NCBI RefSeq assembly: GCF_042661605.1
Contig: NZ_JBHSWJ010000002.1
Span: 2,046,001 to 2,110,000 of the forward strand
Source of the DNA: Branchiibius cervicis
GTDB lineage: Bacteria > Actinomycetota > Actinomycetes > Actinomycetales > Dermatophilaceae
DNA: 64,000 nucleotides
Direction of reading: 5' to 3'
Shown: piece after piece, positions 1 to 9,600 of the stretch
Numbering within the stretch: position 1 is the first letter of the stretch
Layout of the letters: every line of letters starts with the position of its first letter
Made by a program: the position numbers and the translations under genes
Notes under the pieces: generated by a model
What the model saw: the letters and a program-made list of their open reading frames with translations, nothing else
Database searches by the model: none
Told to the model about the DNA's origin: nothing

Positions 1-570
1 CAGGGCCGCTACGAACAGTCGGCCGGCGTCAGCCGGAGACAACCACGTGTGCTGCATTCGCGCGTCCCGCGGTCGGTCGAACCTGGACGCAATTCGCAGG
101 GCAACAACATCCATTCCGAACCGATCGTGGTAGAGACTTCCGAGCGCTTCCATGGCGACTTTCGATACGCCATACAGCGTGTTCGGCCGCGCGGGGATGT
201 CATCGGCGAGCAGCTGCCCCTGCGCAGGTACCGCAGCGAACCCCACCGCGTGGATCGAACTAGCCAGAACCGCACGTGCGACTCCGCTTTGTTGGGCAAC
301 TCGCAGGACGAGTTCGGTGGAGTCGACGTTGGCAGCACGCAGCGTGCGCCAGTCCGATTCAAGCGGCACGCCTGCCAAGTGAACTACCGCGTCGCAGCCG
401 GTGAGGTCGGGTTCATCCCGGGTCAAGTCACAGGTTTGCCACTCACGCCCGCACCAGTCCGTCGGAGGTGGTACGCGGTCGATCCCCACAAGCTCAAATC
501 CCTTCGCCACCAGCGCTGGACTAACATCCGTCGCGAGGCTGCCGGCGGCTCCGGTCACTGCCACGCGCAT
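1..570 (-). CDS. NAD-dependent epimerase/dehydratase (extended SDR), 3' part beyond window
   Basis: The reading frame runs from ATG at 570 off the left edge of the window, so the C-terminus is missing. The protein starts MRVAVTGAAGSL, a variant Rossmann glycine motif (TGAAGxxG type). It has VVHLAG near residue 63 and the active-site pair in YGVSK near residue 130, all typical of extended short-chain dehydrogenases; the layout is closest to uronate dehydrogenase or sugar-nucleotide epimerase families. The start overlaps the stop of the upstream FAD oxidoreductase (ATGA), which suggests one operon oxidising a sugar or sugar acid. Substrate is inferred only. The divergent LysR gene at 1913 is the likely regulator. 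Confidence 0.85.
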   Translation of the reverse strand, partial: MRVAVTGAAGSLATDVSPALVAKGFELVGIDRVPPPTDWCGREWQTCDLTRDEPDLTGCDAVVHLAGVPLESDWRTLRAANVDSTELVLRVAQQSGVARAVLASSIHAVGFAAVPAQGQLLADDIPARPNTLYGVSKVAMEALGSLYHDRFGMDVVALRIASRFDRPRDARMQHTWLSPADAGRLFVAAL

Positions 571-1825
571 CAGATCAGAGCTCCCTGGCGTTTCAGTTCC
601 GACTGAACCCTCGTGACGTCCACCCCGAAGTCAGCGAAGTGTGCGGCGGCGACTCCCGCTGCGTGTCCGGTGGCGAACGACGTGCCCATCACACGTAGCG
701 AGGCGTATGCCTGAGCATCGGCGGCGGTGAGTCGTCCAGCCGCGAACAGGTTCGGCGTGGTCTCAGATCGCAAGGCGTCGAGCCCAATGTGATACCAGCC
801 ATCGTCCTTGATCGGCACGTAGTGGGTGTGGCCTTGCTCCACATGCGACTCGATCGGCCAACCACAGCGGGCGATCGCATCCGCTCGGCGCCTGCCCGTC
901 AGAGCGTCGTCACCCAGGACCTTGTCGATCCCTCGCAGGTGGCGACTTTCCCTGATTCCGAGTTGAGGGCCAGTCTGCGCGAGGTAAGACCCCTGCCAAC
1001 CGGGGATCTGCTGTAGTGCAGCCAGATAGTGCGGTGTGATCTGCCGAGTCTGGATCTCTGCCGCTGTAAGTCCGTGAGGATCAAGAACATCATGCCGATC
1101 GTCCGCCAGCAGCAGCATCACGTTCCCGGACACCGGCTCCCTCACCGCGAGGCCGCGGTCCCGGGGAAGCTGACATGGTGGGCTTCGGCGTAGTCCCGAA
1201 TCGCACTGCTGAGCCGTGACGCCTCGAGCGTCGCGTCCGCGTCGACCCCGCCGACGTGCATCACTAAAGTGCTGAACTGCCGCTGGCTTAGATCGGTCGG
1301 CACCGTCGCGCTGCCCGCGCCTGCGACGACGACGCCGTCACCACTGCCGTCCACGACCGCCCGCGGCCGGATCGTGGTCAGACCGCCCCGGTGGTGCACC
1401 GTGACGCCGCGCACCGCGCCGCTTTCGACTTCTACATGAATTACCTGGCTATGAAGCAGGATTTCGACACCCGACCCTAAGACTTCGCGATCGTAGACGC
1501 GTTTCGTCGTTTCCGGATCCAGCAGAACCACGACGTTCCCAGACTCAGGCATCCGTTGGCGGTGCATTCCTCCGCTGGCTGCAAATGACCGCAACAGCTG
1601 GCCACCCACGCCGTCAACCACCTGCTCGCCGGTGCGGTCATAGAAGCCGCACAGTGTGTGCACGCCAGACTGCGTCGCGGCCCCACCTAGGAAGCCGTAT
1701 TGCTCGACGAGCACCACACGGGCACCCGCGTTAGCAGCACCGATAGCGGCACCAATGCCCGCGGAACCGCCACCGACAACGAGTACATCGGGTTGCTCAG
1801 CATGGGCCTTGGGGTTGATCTGCAT
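570..1825 (-). pseudogene. FAD-dependent oxidoreductase (FAD_oxidored type), split by one frameshift
   Basis: Two frames together make one protein of about 420 aa. The N-terminal part (1142-1825) carries the FAD dinucleotide-binding motif VVGGGSAGIGAAIGAA near residue 16, an ER.VLVEQ-like strand end, and GGAATQSGV. The C-terminal part (570-1145) has the family ending with TTPNLFAAGRLTAAD and a second FAD contact region. The frames meet at the GGGG run 1163-1166. One extra base there restores a continuous FPRDRGLAVREP reading, so this may be a sequencing error rather than a dead gene. Such enzymes commonly sit beside sugar-catabolic dehydrogenases, as here. Start ATG 1825. Confidence 0.8.
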
Positions 1826-1881
1826 GCTTTGACTATGGGACAGATCACATATGCCGTCAAAGACATGGATAGCATGACCTC

Positions 1882-1896
1882 ATGCCTTCAAGGCAT
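1882..1896. promoter_or_regulatory. Palindrome in LysR/oxidoreductase intergenic region, candidate operator
   Basis: ATGCCTTCAAGGCAT is a perfect 7+7 bp palindrome with one central base. It lies 17 bp before the LysR ATG, in the 87-bp gap between two divergent genes, where a LysR regulator would bind (T-N11-A type dyad). Function is inferred from position. Confidence 0.5.
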
Positions 1897-1912
1897 GGCA
1901 TAGGGAGGTGGA

Positions 1913-2845
1913 ATGGAACTACGGCAGCTGCGGTACTTCGTCCGCACGGCAGAACTAGAATCGATCACCAAGGCCGCGGAGTCGCTACACACGTCGCAAC
2001 CATCGATGAGTAGACAACTGGCAGCCCTATCACGCGAGGTTGGCGCGGCCTTGCTTCAGCGCAGCTCCACAGGGGTTTCACTCACATCAGCCGGCCGCGA
2101 GTTCTGGCATGGCGCCGAAGCCATCCTGCGATTGATCGACGAACTCCCTGGGCGAGCCAGACAAGCCGCCGTGGGCACGGTGTCGGTGCGCGTCGGAATC
2201 CCGAGTGGGCTACCGAAGGCGTGGTTCGCCGATGCCATCGACCAGCTCAAAGTGGCCGAACCGCACATCGCCCTCGCGCTCACTGAAGCCACCACGGATC
2301 GTCAGCGTTTGCAACTTCAACACGGAGAACTAGACATTGCCCTAATCCATGTACCAGCCCCGGAGGCAGCCCATCGCGAGCTGTTGACGCAACCGTACGG
2401 CGTGGCCGTGCCTCCCTCGTCACCTCTAGCGACCGCAGACAGCGTGACCCTTGACGTTTTATCGGATGGCCGATGGCTTACTCACTCCGCTCCCGGTCGC
2501 GCGGACGACACCCACCTGAGAGAGACGGCGGATGCGCATGGCATCACGGTCGATTGGGAGTTGTATTCGTTCACCGAGTCGCTCGCTCTGGTGGCCGCCG
2601 CAACGGATGTCGCCGGGGCAGTCCTCACTCGCGAATCGTCAGTGAGCAGACTACGTGGGTGGGCCTGGATTCCCCTGCGGGACATGGACATTTCCGGTCG
2701 GCGGCTAGCCGTGCGCACGTGGGCTGCTTGGCGCAGCCCGTTCTCTCCGGCAGCACAGGTCGTGCTGCGAACACTGAGCAAAACGGTGTTCGACCAGTCA
2801 GATGCAGACCGCCCCTACCGACCGGCGACGCGTACCCATCTGTGA
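1913..2845 (+). CDS. LysR-family transcriptional regulator
   Basis: This 310-aa protein has the classic N-terminal LysR winged helix-turn-helix (MELRQLRYFVRTAELESI, then AAESLHTSQPSMSRQLAALSREVG at about residues 21-45). A periplasmic-binding-like effector domain follows from about residue 90. Length is normal for the family. A good ribosome site (GGGAGGTGG) precedes ATG 1913. It is transcribed away from the FAD oxidoreductase/SDR operon and most likely controls it; the inducer is unknown. Confidence 0.92.
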   Translation: MELRQLRYFVRTAELESITKAAESLHTSQPSMSRQLAALSREVGAALLQRSSTGVSLTSAGREFWHGAEAILRLIDELPGRARQAAVGTVSVRVGIPSGLPKAWFADAIDQLKVAEPHIALALTEATTDRQRLQLQHGELDIALIHVPAPEAAHRELLTQPYGVAVPPSSPLATADSVTLDVLSDGRWLTHSAPGRADDTHLRETADAHGITVDWELYSFTESLALVAAATDVAGAVLTRESSVSRLRGWAWIPLRDMDISGRRLAVRTWAAWRSPFSPAAQVVLRTLSKTVFDQSDADRPYRPATRTHL

Positions 2846-2895
2846 CACCTAAGACAGGCGAAAGACCGCACGAAATTCGTGTCCGGCCCTATGGG

Positions 2896-2990
2896 TGGAG
2901 CATAGGGGATTCGAACCCCTGACCTCTTCCATGCCATGAACGAGGATCTGGTGCTCTACCGCGCTATACCGCGCTATATGGTGGTTCGGG
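2896..2990 (-). tRNA. tRNA-like remnant (T-arm and acceptor 3' half), possible integration scar
   Basis: On the minus strand there is a complete T-arm (AGGGG-TTCGAAT-CCCCT) followed by ATGCTCCA, as in the 3' end of a real tRNA. The 5' half does not supply the matching acceptor strand. The D-arm region contains a 10-bp tandem duplication (CCGCGCTATA twice), and the anticodon arm folds poorly around a CAT. I read this as a broken or recombined tRNA gene at the border between chromosomal-looking genes and the mobile element, not as a functional tRNA. Confidence 0.4.
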
Positions 2991-3083
2991 AAACCACCAC
3001 AACCCTACCGATCGGGGCCGATATGCGGGGGTTTTGTGGGCGTTTCGTGGGGGTCGGCGATTCCCAAGGTAAAAGCCCCTTAA

Positions 3084-3422
3084 CTATTTCGTGGGTCCAG
3101 ACGCGCCCGCAACAGACCCCACCGCCACGGCTTGCTTCGCGCCCAGTCGAGCCACGAGCTTGCCAAGCCGGGGCAGGACACCCGGCTCGATCACGTAACG
3201 CAGCGGCTTCGTCGGGACCGGGCGAACCAGGCCCACTCGGGCGAGGATGCGGAGTTTCTCAGCGGCGTTCAAGTCGCCCGCGGTGTATCCAAGATCGCGA
3301 GGCAGCGCCGGCGCCTCGGCCTGGCGCACAAGCTCCAGCAGCCGCAGGTTGCGGAAGGTGAGCACGCGGGTCAGTTCGGCCAGGGCTGCCAGGTCCCCAT
3401 GCTCAGCGTCGTCGATCAGCAC
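3084..3422 (-). CDS. Small hypothetical protein, possible winged-helix
   Basis: A 112-aa frame starting at GTG 3422 with GGGAG about 10 nt upstream. It contains LAALAELTRVLTFRNLRLLELVRQ, GYTAGDLNAAEKLRILARVGLVRPV and a basic, Ala-rich tail; the helix pattern looks like a winged-helix or replication-relaxation-like fold, but I do not recognise the family. The frame stays open upstream toward the ISL3 insertion at 3565, so the true start could be earlier, and the gene may have lost its 5' end to that insertion. No partner genes are visible. Confidence 0.45.
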   Translation of the reverse strand: MLIDDAEHGDLAALAELTRVLTFRNLRLLELVRQAEAPALPRDLGYTAGDLNAAEKLRILARVGLVRPVPTKPLRYVIEPGVLPRLGKLVARLGAKQAVAVGSVAGASGPTK

Positions 3423-3564
3423 AGCGCAGAGGCTCCCACAGCCGCGATCGCAAGATCGACTCTGTGCCAGTTTTGCGCCGTAAATCACTCCGAGAGGTGG
3501 AAGCCGACCCGACCGCTCTCGGCGCGTCGCAGACCCACGCACCCGATCGGCAGGCAGGATTACC

Positions 3565-5016
3565 GGCTCTTCACAGTTGACGGTGTAATCAGGGCCGGCG
3601 CTGGGTAGACGTCGAGGTCGCCCGAAGATGGAAGTTCTGACGCTCACCATCTGGAAGACCTCGACGTGCTTGACGCTACCTTCGCTTGCCCTGATCTGAC
3701 TACGTTCGCCCGCCTCGATGGCCTCGGCCTGGTCGTGACCGGCCAACGGCTGGAAGTGGATCGAGCGGTGCTGGCGTGCCGTGTAGTAGAACCGGATCAG
3801 TGGTGCCGCCGCTGCGGGTGCGAAGGCGCCCCGAGGGACACCGTGACCCGCCGCCTGGCGCACGAACCGCTGGGTTGGCGACCCACGACGTTGCTGGTCA
3901 CGGTGCGCCGGTACCGGTGCACCGGGTGCGCTCACGTGTGGCGACAAGACACCAGCTTGGCCGCGGAGCCGAAAGCGAAATTGTCCCGTGGTGGGCTGCG
4001 GTGGGCGTTGGAAGGGATCGTGGTGCAGCACCTGACCGTGGCCCGGGTCGCCGAGGGCCTCGGGGTTGCCTGGACTCCCCGCAAGCGGGAGGTACCCCTC
4101 CGCCAACGACGCCGTGCTGGCCGAGGGCAGACGGGTCTTGATCGATGACGAGCACCGCTTCGACGGGGTGGCGGTGATCGGGGTCGATGAGCACGTGTGG
4201 CGGCACACCCGCCGCGGCGACAAGTTCGTCACGGTGATCATCGATCTGACCCCGATCCGTGACGGGGTCGGTCCGGCCCGGTTGTTGGACATGGTCGAGG
4301 GGCGCTCAAAAGCAGTGTTCAAGACCTGGCTCGCGGAGCGTCCCCAGTCGTGGCGGGACGCCGTGCAGGTGGTGGTGATGGATGGGTTCACCGGGTTCAA
4401 AACCGCTGCCGCTGAGGAGGTCCCGGACGCCACAGCGGTGATGGACCCCTTCCATGTCGTGCGCCTTGCCGGTGACGCCCTGGACCAGTGCCGGCGCCGG
4501 ATCCAACAAGACCTCCACGGGCGGCGGGGCCGGAAGGACGACCCGCTGTACCGGGCACGGCGCACCCTGCACACCGGAGCGGACCTGCTCACCGAGAAAC
4601 AGCAAGCCCGGATCAGCGCTTTGTTCGATGAGCAGGTCCATGGTGACCGGCATGTGCCGGTGGAGGCCACGTGGGGGATCTACCAGCGGATGATCGCCGC
4701 CTACCGCCACGCCGACCGGGACCAGGGCAAGAAGCTGATGGCGGCGCTGATCGAGTCCGTCAGTAGCGGTGTCCCCAAGGGCTTGGCCGAGATCACCACG
4801 CTGGGACGCACGATGAAGCAACGGGCCGCCGACGTGCTCGCCTACTTCGACCGACCCGGCACCTCCAACGGACCCACGGAGGCGATCAACGGCCGCCTGG
4901 AGCACCTGCGCGGCTCCGCCCTGGGCTTTCGGAACCTGACCAACTACATCGCCCGATCGCTACTCGAAACTGGCGGCTTCAGACCCAAGCTCCTACACCG
5001 TGGATTGTGAAGAGCC
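3565..5016 (+). mobile_element. ISL3-family insertion sequence with 8-bp target duplication
   Basis: The left end begins GGCTCTTCACAGTTGACGGT (3565) and the right end, read inward on the opposite strand, is GGCTCTTCACAATCCACGGT (ends 5016). The flanks are the same 8 bp, GGATTACC, at 3557-3564 and 5017-5024. An 8-bp duplication and this terminal repeat type fit ISL3. Size is 1452 bp. Perfect duplications mean a fairly recent insertion. Confidence 0.95.
3666..5010 (+). pseudogene. ISL3 transposase, frame broken by a short palindromic insertion
   Basis: Frame 1 (3666-about 4070) carries the N-terminal zinc-ribbon-like part (CRRCGCEG ... RCTGCAHVW) and ends at ...ARVAEGLGVAW. Frame 2 (about 4098-5010) continues ANDAVLAEGRRVLIDDEHRFDGVAVIGVDEHVW, VVVMDGFTGFK, MDPFHVVRLAGDALD and PTEAINGRLEHLRGSALGFRN, the DDE core of ISL3 transposases. 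About 28 bp (4070-4097) replace the roughly two codons normally between them. That stretch holds the hairpin CTCCCCGC-AA-GCGGGAG. The net gain of about 22 bp shifts the frame, so the transposase is probably inactive unless recoded. Confidence 0.85.
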
Positions 5017-5103
5017 GGATTACCGCGGCCGCCCTCACCCCCACGAGTGGTCGAAAGGAATGGTCATGCAACCGCTCGATCCGACGCTCCCAGCCAGTAG
5101 CGG

Positions 5104-5114
5104 CGTCGCACCGT
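5104..5114 (+). promoter_or_regulatory. SAS copy without a start codon at the usual spacing
   Basis: Exact CGTCGCACCGT. The position where a start codon is expected (5121) reads AGC, so this copy has no obvious gene. It lies in the stretch displaced by the ISL3 insertion. Confidence 0.5.
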
Positions 5115-5168
5115 CAGGACAGCACCAACCAAATCGACCGGGCCCCGCGTGGGAGCCCGGCGATGCCA

Positions 5169-5179
5169 CGTCGCACCGT
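5169..5179 (+). promoter_or_regulatory. SAS copy, 7 nt before a 17-codon ORF
   Basis: Exact CGTCGCACCGT. The next ATG (5187) is 7 nt away rather than 6 and opens a 17-aa frame, MEYLQRPEAAQQMPTTN, ending 5240, 38 nt before the lipoprotein gene. It could be a leader peptide, or the transcript may simply serve the lipoprotein. Confidence 0.5.
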
Positions 5180-5278
5180 CCAGCGCATGGAGTATCTACA
5201 ACGGCCAGAAGCCGCCCAGCAGATGCCCACAACCAACTAGGACGGGTCGCGCGGTCCGCCCACGACCGGGGAGGACCG

Positions 5279-5794
5279 ATGCTGACCTTGAAGACAAGTG
5301 CCAAGTTCGCAGCGGCGGCGTTGGCCGTCGGTGCCAGCTTCTCGATGGCCGCGTGCAGCGGAGGCTCCGCCAGCGGCAGTGGTGGCAACCCGAGGTCTGG
5401 TGTCGGCGCATCAACAACAGTCTCATGGAAGTCGATCACCGACGATGCCAGCGCCAAGGCCGCTTGCCGGACGCTGACGGGAGTCACTGACCCCGCCAGC
5501 GCCGCTGCGGTCTACAAGGACCTATCCGGCAAGGACGTGCCGTCCGGTGAGACCTTCGGTGTGGTTGTGGCGCAACGCCCCGGCACGGCCACACTCCTGC
5601 AGTGTCAGGTTGGGACTAATCAACGCGGCTTCATCGTGTCTTTCGCGCCCGATAAAAGCGCGCATGACGGGACGACGTTCAACGGCGGAGTCACAGCCGA
5701 AGCCAACGGCTTCACCGCGGGGGCATGGCAGAACACCATGAGCCCGAACGTGCAGAGCGTCATCCAGACAATGGTTAGCAGGCTGACCGCCTAG
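5279..5794 (+). CDS. Hypothetical secreted lipoprotein
   Basis: I chose ATG 5279 because GGGGAGGACC precedes it and because it gives a clean signal peptide: positively charged MLTLKTSAKF, a hydrophobic stretch, then the lipobox SMAAC near residue 25. The mature 147 residues begin with a Ser/Gly-rich linker and contain two further cysteines (AACRTLTG, LLQCQVG) that could form a disulfide. No domain is recognised. It faces the minus-strand conjugation-like genes across a strong terminator; a role at the cell surface is all that can be inferred. Confidence 0.8.
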   Translation: MLTLKTSAKFAAAALAVGASFSMAACSGGSASGSGGNPRSGVGASTTVSWKSITDDASAKAACRTLTGVTDPASAAAVYKDLSGKDVPSGETFGVVVAQRPGTATLLQCQVGTNQRGFIVSFAPDKSAHDGTTFNGGVTAEANGFTAGAWQNTMSPNVQSVIQTMVSRLTA

Positions 5795-5837
5795 CACTCG
5801 TTGGGTAGTCCGCGGCGGCTGCCGGGTGGGCCGACAA

Positions 5838-5875
5838 GAGGCGGCGCACCAGGGACCAGTCCGGTGCGCCGCCTC
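5838..5875. terminator. Bidirectional stem-loop terminator
   Basis: GAGGCGGCGCACC pairs perfectly with GGTGCGCCGCCTC across a 12-nt loop. It lies between the convergent ends of the lipoprotein gene (5794) and the minus-strand gene ending at 5894. It has no long T tract, as is common at high GC. Confidence 0.85.
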
Positions 5876-5893
5876 TCGGGTCTCCGTGGTGGC

Positions 5894-6637
5894 TTAGTAC
5901 GGGTTCATCTGGCTGACCTGGTTGGTGTTGATAGCGCCCAGGTAACTGGCGGAATCCTTCGTCCAGAACGCGGCGTCCTTCGTGGCCGCGGCTGTCTCCC
6001 GAGCAAGGCGCTGGGCTTCCTCCTCGGCGCGGCGCTTCTTCACGTTGTAGGCGATGCCGAAGTTCTCGAACCCGTACCGTGACGCGAAATCTGCCAGCGT
6101 CGCCTGCGTCCCATCGCCGATGACGAACATCTGTCGCGACAGCAGTTCTCGGTCGTCGGGACTCAGCGCCCAGGTGTTCTCCCAGAGGCCGCGAAGTCGA
6201 CAGAGGTCTCGCGCGGCGACGTCATAGATGGTCCGGTCCTTCTTGCGTTCCTCAGCCACCGCGAGGTCGCGACCTTCCTTCCAGATTCGACGCGCCTCGA
6301 CGACCTGTGGGCTGACTCCGTCCGCGTACTTCTTGGACGGCTTCTCCGCAGGAGGATACGGGTTGGCCTCGCCGTACCTTGCACTGGCCGCGCCCGCCTG
6401 ACGGTCCCGGTACTCCTTGTAGTTGGCGCAGAAGGTCTCGCAGTCCTCGTCGGAGATCGGGACCGAAGTCCAGAAAGCGAGCAACTCGTCGACGTCCACG
6501 ATCCTCGGCGGGAACCTGTACGTTCCGCCCGCGTGCGGACCGGACAGTTCGATCGGAGATTCAGGTCTAATCACGGCCTGAAACTTACCGCCGTTGGGAT
6601 CCCCTGCGGGGACTCTAGGCTGATCGACTGTCGTCAC
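5894..6637 (-). CDS. Hypothetical protein with N-terminal PAGxPxGG-type motif
   Basis: A 247-aa soluble protein starting at GTG 6637. The N-terminus reads VPAGDPNGGKFQA, a short motif I recognise as recurrent at the start of otherwise unrelated proteins on actinobacterial phages and plasmids (family knowledge is anecdotal; no function known). The rest is charged and helical, with an Arg/Lys/Glu-rich segment (VKKRRAEEEAQRLARETAAATKDAAFW) near residues 205-230. It ends the minus-strand conjugation-like cluster, 16 nt after the VirB6-like gene. No recognisable enzyme motif. Confidence 0.7.
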   Translation of the reverse strand: MTTVDQPRVPAGDPNGGKFQAVIRPESPIELSGPHAGGTYRFPPRIVDVDELLAFWTSVPISDEDCETFCANYKEYRDRQAGAASARYGEANPYPPAEKPSKKYADGVSPQVVEARRIWKEGRDLAVAEERKKDRTIYDVAARDLCRLRGLWENTWALSPDDRELLSRQMFVIGDGTQATLADFASRYGFENFGIAYNVKKRRAEEEAQRLARETAAATKDAAFWTKDSASYLGAINTNQVSQMNPY

Positions 6638-6653
6638 GGCTCAAACACCTCGC

Positions 6654-9600
6654 TCATGCCCCATTGGTTGGCGGCACCTGGCCTCCACCATCGCGAGGCG
6701 GTGCCGCGGGACGATCACCACCGAACCAGTGCTTCGACTCGCGCCGCGCGGCCCGAGTCGGCGGAGCCGGCGCGACGGAGGTGTCCCGCGGCGCTTCTGG
6801 AGCGGACTGGCCAGGTTCTGCCGACGGCGAGAGCGTCTCCGCAGGTCGAGATGGCGCGTGGTGGCTACGGGGCTGCATCCCCACAGGTTCGCTCTTGGCC
6901 GGACCACCGCCCGTTGACGGCGTGCTGTTCTGCTGCTGCAGCGCTGGATCCGGTGCGGAGGTTTCGCCACCGCGCTCGTCGAACTCCGGAGGTGCCCCCA
7001 CTGTTGCTGGGACTTGGTCATCTCCCTCATCGTCGGCGTCCGGCAACGCGCCATCCCGGGGTGGTCCAGACTGAGTGTCGGCCCGGGCCGGGATCTGGCC
7101 TGACGCTGTCTCCGCAGGGTTCATTCCACCAATCCCTCGGTCTTCTGCCAGGGCCCGCTTGTCAGTCTCGTCATCGCCGCCACCAGGCTGAGTTTGCTGG
7201 CCTCCGGAATTGTCCAACTCGCCCTGACTCTGGCCTCCACCAGTCTCAATGTTCGGCTTTCCACCAGCGGCCTGCTGCTGTCGCTGCTGCGCGGCTTCCT
7301 CGGCGCGACGGGTCGCCTCCTTGTTGCGCTCGGATGCCTGCCGGTTCATCGAGTCGAAGAACGCGTTCTTCTCCCGGTTGTCGAGTAGCTTGCGCGACTG
7401 ACGGTGTGCCCGGCCACGGCGCGACAAGGTTGACCCTGCAGCCACTAGGCCGGCGGCACCGGCGACGGCAAACATGGCAGGCATCGCTGTGACGGCCCCG
7501 GCTGCGAGCCCAGCGGCACCAACGGCGGTCCAGGCTCCGCGACTGTGCAGCGTCGACTTGATCGGATTGTTCCGCAACGCCTGGATGGCGCGCTGACGAC
7601 GAGCGGCGAGCTCGTTGGCGACCTTCGCCTTCGCTCCCCCGGCGACCTCGTCGCGGCCCCCGTACCACTGGCGGCGCTGAGCGGCACCTTCGCGACGCGA
7701 TTTGCGCTGAGCCTTCGGGTCGTAGCGACGTTCGACGCTGCTGTGGTCGTAGGCGCTACTTGCGCCACTCGCAACGGCTGCGCCAGCGGCGAGTTTGTCA
7801 TCCAGGCTGCCATCTCCGGTGCCAGCGACGGGCCGGCCATTGCTGTCCAGGTCGTACCCTGCGGCGCCGGCACGCTCAGCGACCTCTGGGTCGACTCCCG
7901 CACCCGCAGACCCACCGGCCGCGTTGCCGTCGATCTCACGCGCCAGAGGGTCGGCACCACCGGAACGAGCAGAAGCACCCTGCGGGTTTGTGGTTCCTCC
8001 GGCCACGGTCGAGCCGCTGCCCGCGCCGCCCATGACGCCACCGGCGTTCGGGTTGCGGCCCATGCCCGGCATCGCTTCCTTGCCACGCTGGAACAGCCCC
8101 GACACGCCCTCCGCCGCCGCACCGCCGATCATGCCGGAGGCGGCGCTGGACATGTACCCCCTGGCTCCGCGGACACTGAACGGGTCCGGTGCTTTGGCGA
8201 TCTTCTTCCAGATCATCTTCATCGCCACGATCGCGATGATCGGGGCGGCCGACACCCACAGGACGTCGAAGAAGCCAGACAGCCCCATGGCGTTGCCGAT
8301 GGACAGGATGAAGCTGGTCAGCAAGATCATCACCGACAACGCCAAGCTGTAGCCGAAAGCAACGACCACGAATCCGAGCGTCGTCTTGAAATAGCGCAAC
8401 GTCTGGCTCTCACGGTGGATCGGCAAGATGTCGACCAGCAACACGAAGAAGACGAACACGCCGAACGCCAGCAGCAGCGTTTTAAGCACGAAGATCATGC
8501 CGGCCATCACCCCGAAGATGAACAGGTTGATGACGCTGAACATGGCATAGAGCATCGCCGCGGTGGAGGCCGAACCCGTGCTGGTGCCGTGCAGGACGTT
8601 GAGGAAGTCACGCGGGTTGTTGCCACTGCTGATCGCGGCCGAACTGACGTCCTTCGTCCCAGTCTGGACAGCGCTGGCATCGTCCTGCCAGTTGAAGAAC
8701 ATGTCGTCTTTGCTGCCGGTGCCGTTGTAGAAGTCCAGGCACTGCTTGGCGTCCAGGGTCTTGGCGTCTGTGTGACTGTTAGACACCGTCTCCCAACCCG
8801 GCGCAACGGACCAGCTCTTGCCACCGTCACCGGTCTGGCAGGCAGCCCAGAAGACTGCCATCTCGTCCCATGTGGTGCCGTCGGCCGGTGCGAACGCCCA
8901 CGACGTCGTCACGGTACTGGGCGCGCTCATCCCTTGCGCCGCCAGAAGCTCCGGAACTGAGACACCTGTCTTTGCGTCGTCGACCAGGGAGGATCCCGCG
9001 TTGACTTCAAGTCCTCGGCAGAAGCTGGCCCAACCGTAGTTGTTGTCAGTCCCATATTGGGCGCGCACGTAGCTGGACAACCCACTGAGTTGCCACATCG
9101 AGTCCATCGCCAAAGGCACAGCCGCTGACGACCTCAACGAGGCACTGGATCCGCCGAAACTCTTTTCGTACTGCGAACGCATGGCCGTCAAGTAGTTGAT
9201 GCACGACGCGTCGTTCTGAGACGCAGAATCACGCGCGTTCTGGGTCGCGAAGCTGTTCGCGTAGGCGTTGTCGGCGATCGGTGCCGCGACCGCGCCGGAT
9301 ACCCCGGACACGACGTTGCTGGCGGCGTTGACCATCCAGCCGGGGCTCATCGTGCCGAACTTGCCGGGAACCGTGCTCAGCGCGCCGTTCATCATGACGG
9401 CAAACAGGGCCAGGACCATCACCGGCTTGATGATCGCTCTGCCGAACTGCCCCGGCGACTGGCGTGCCCTCATCACGGCCATCGCGATCGCACCGATCAG
9501 CAGTAGCAGGACGATCGTGACGCCGCCGGCCGACCCGTCGCCCCACAACGTCTTGGCCAGTTCGCCAGCCTTGTTGTCGATGGTGTAGCCGATGCCGTCG

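Noticed and set aside
3084..4670. Very long minus-strand frame across the ISL3 transposase
   Set aside because: Antisense shadow of the transposase; only the last 340 bp (3084-3422) read like a real protein.
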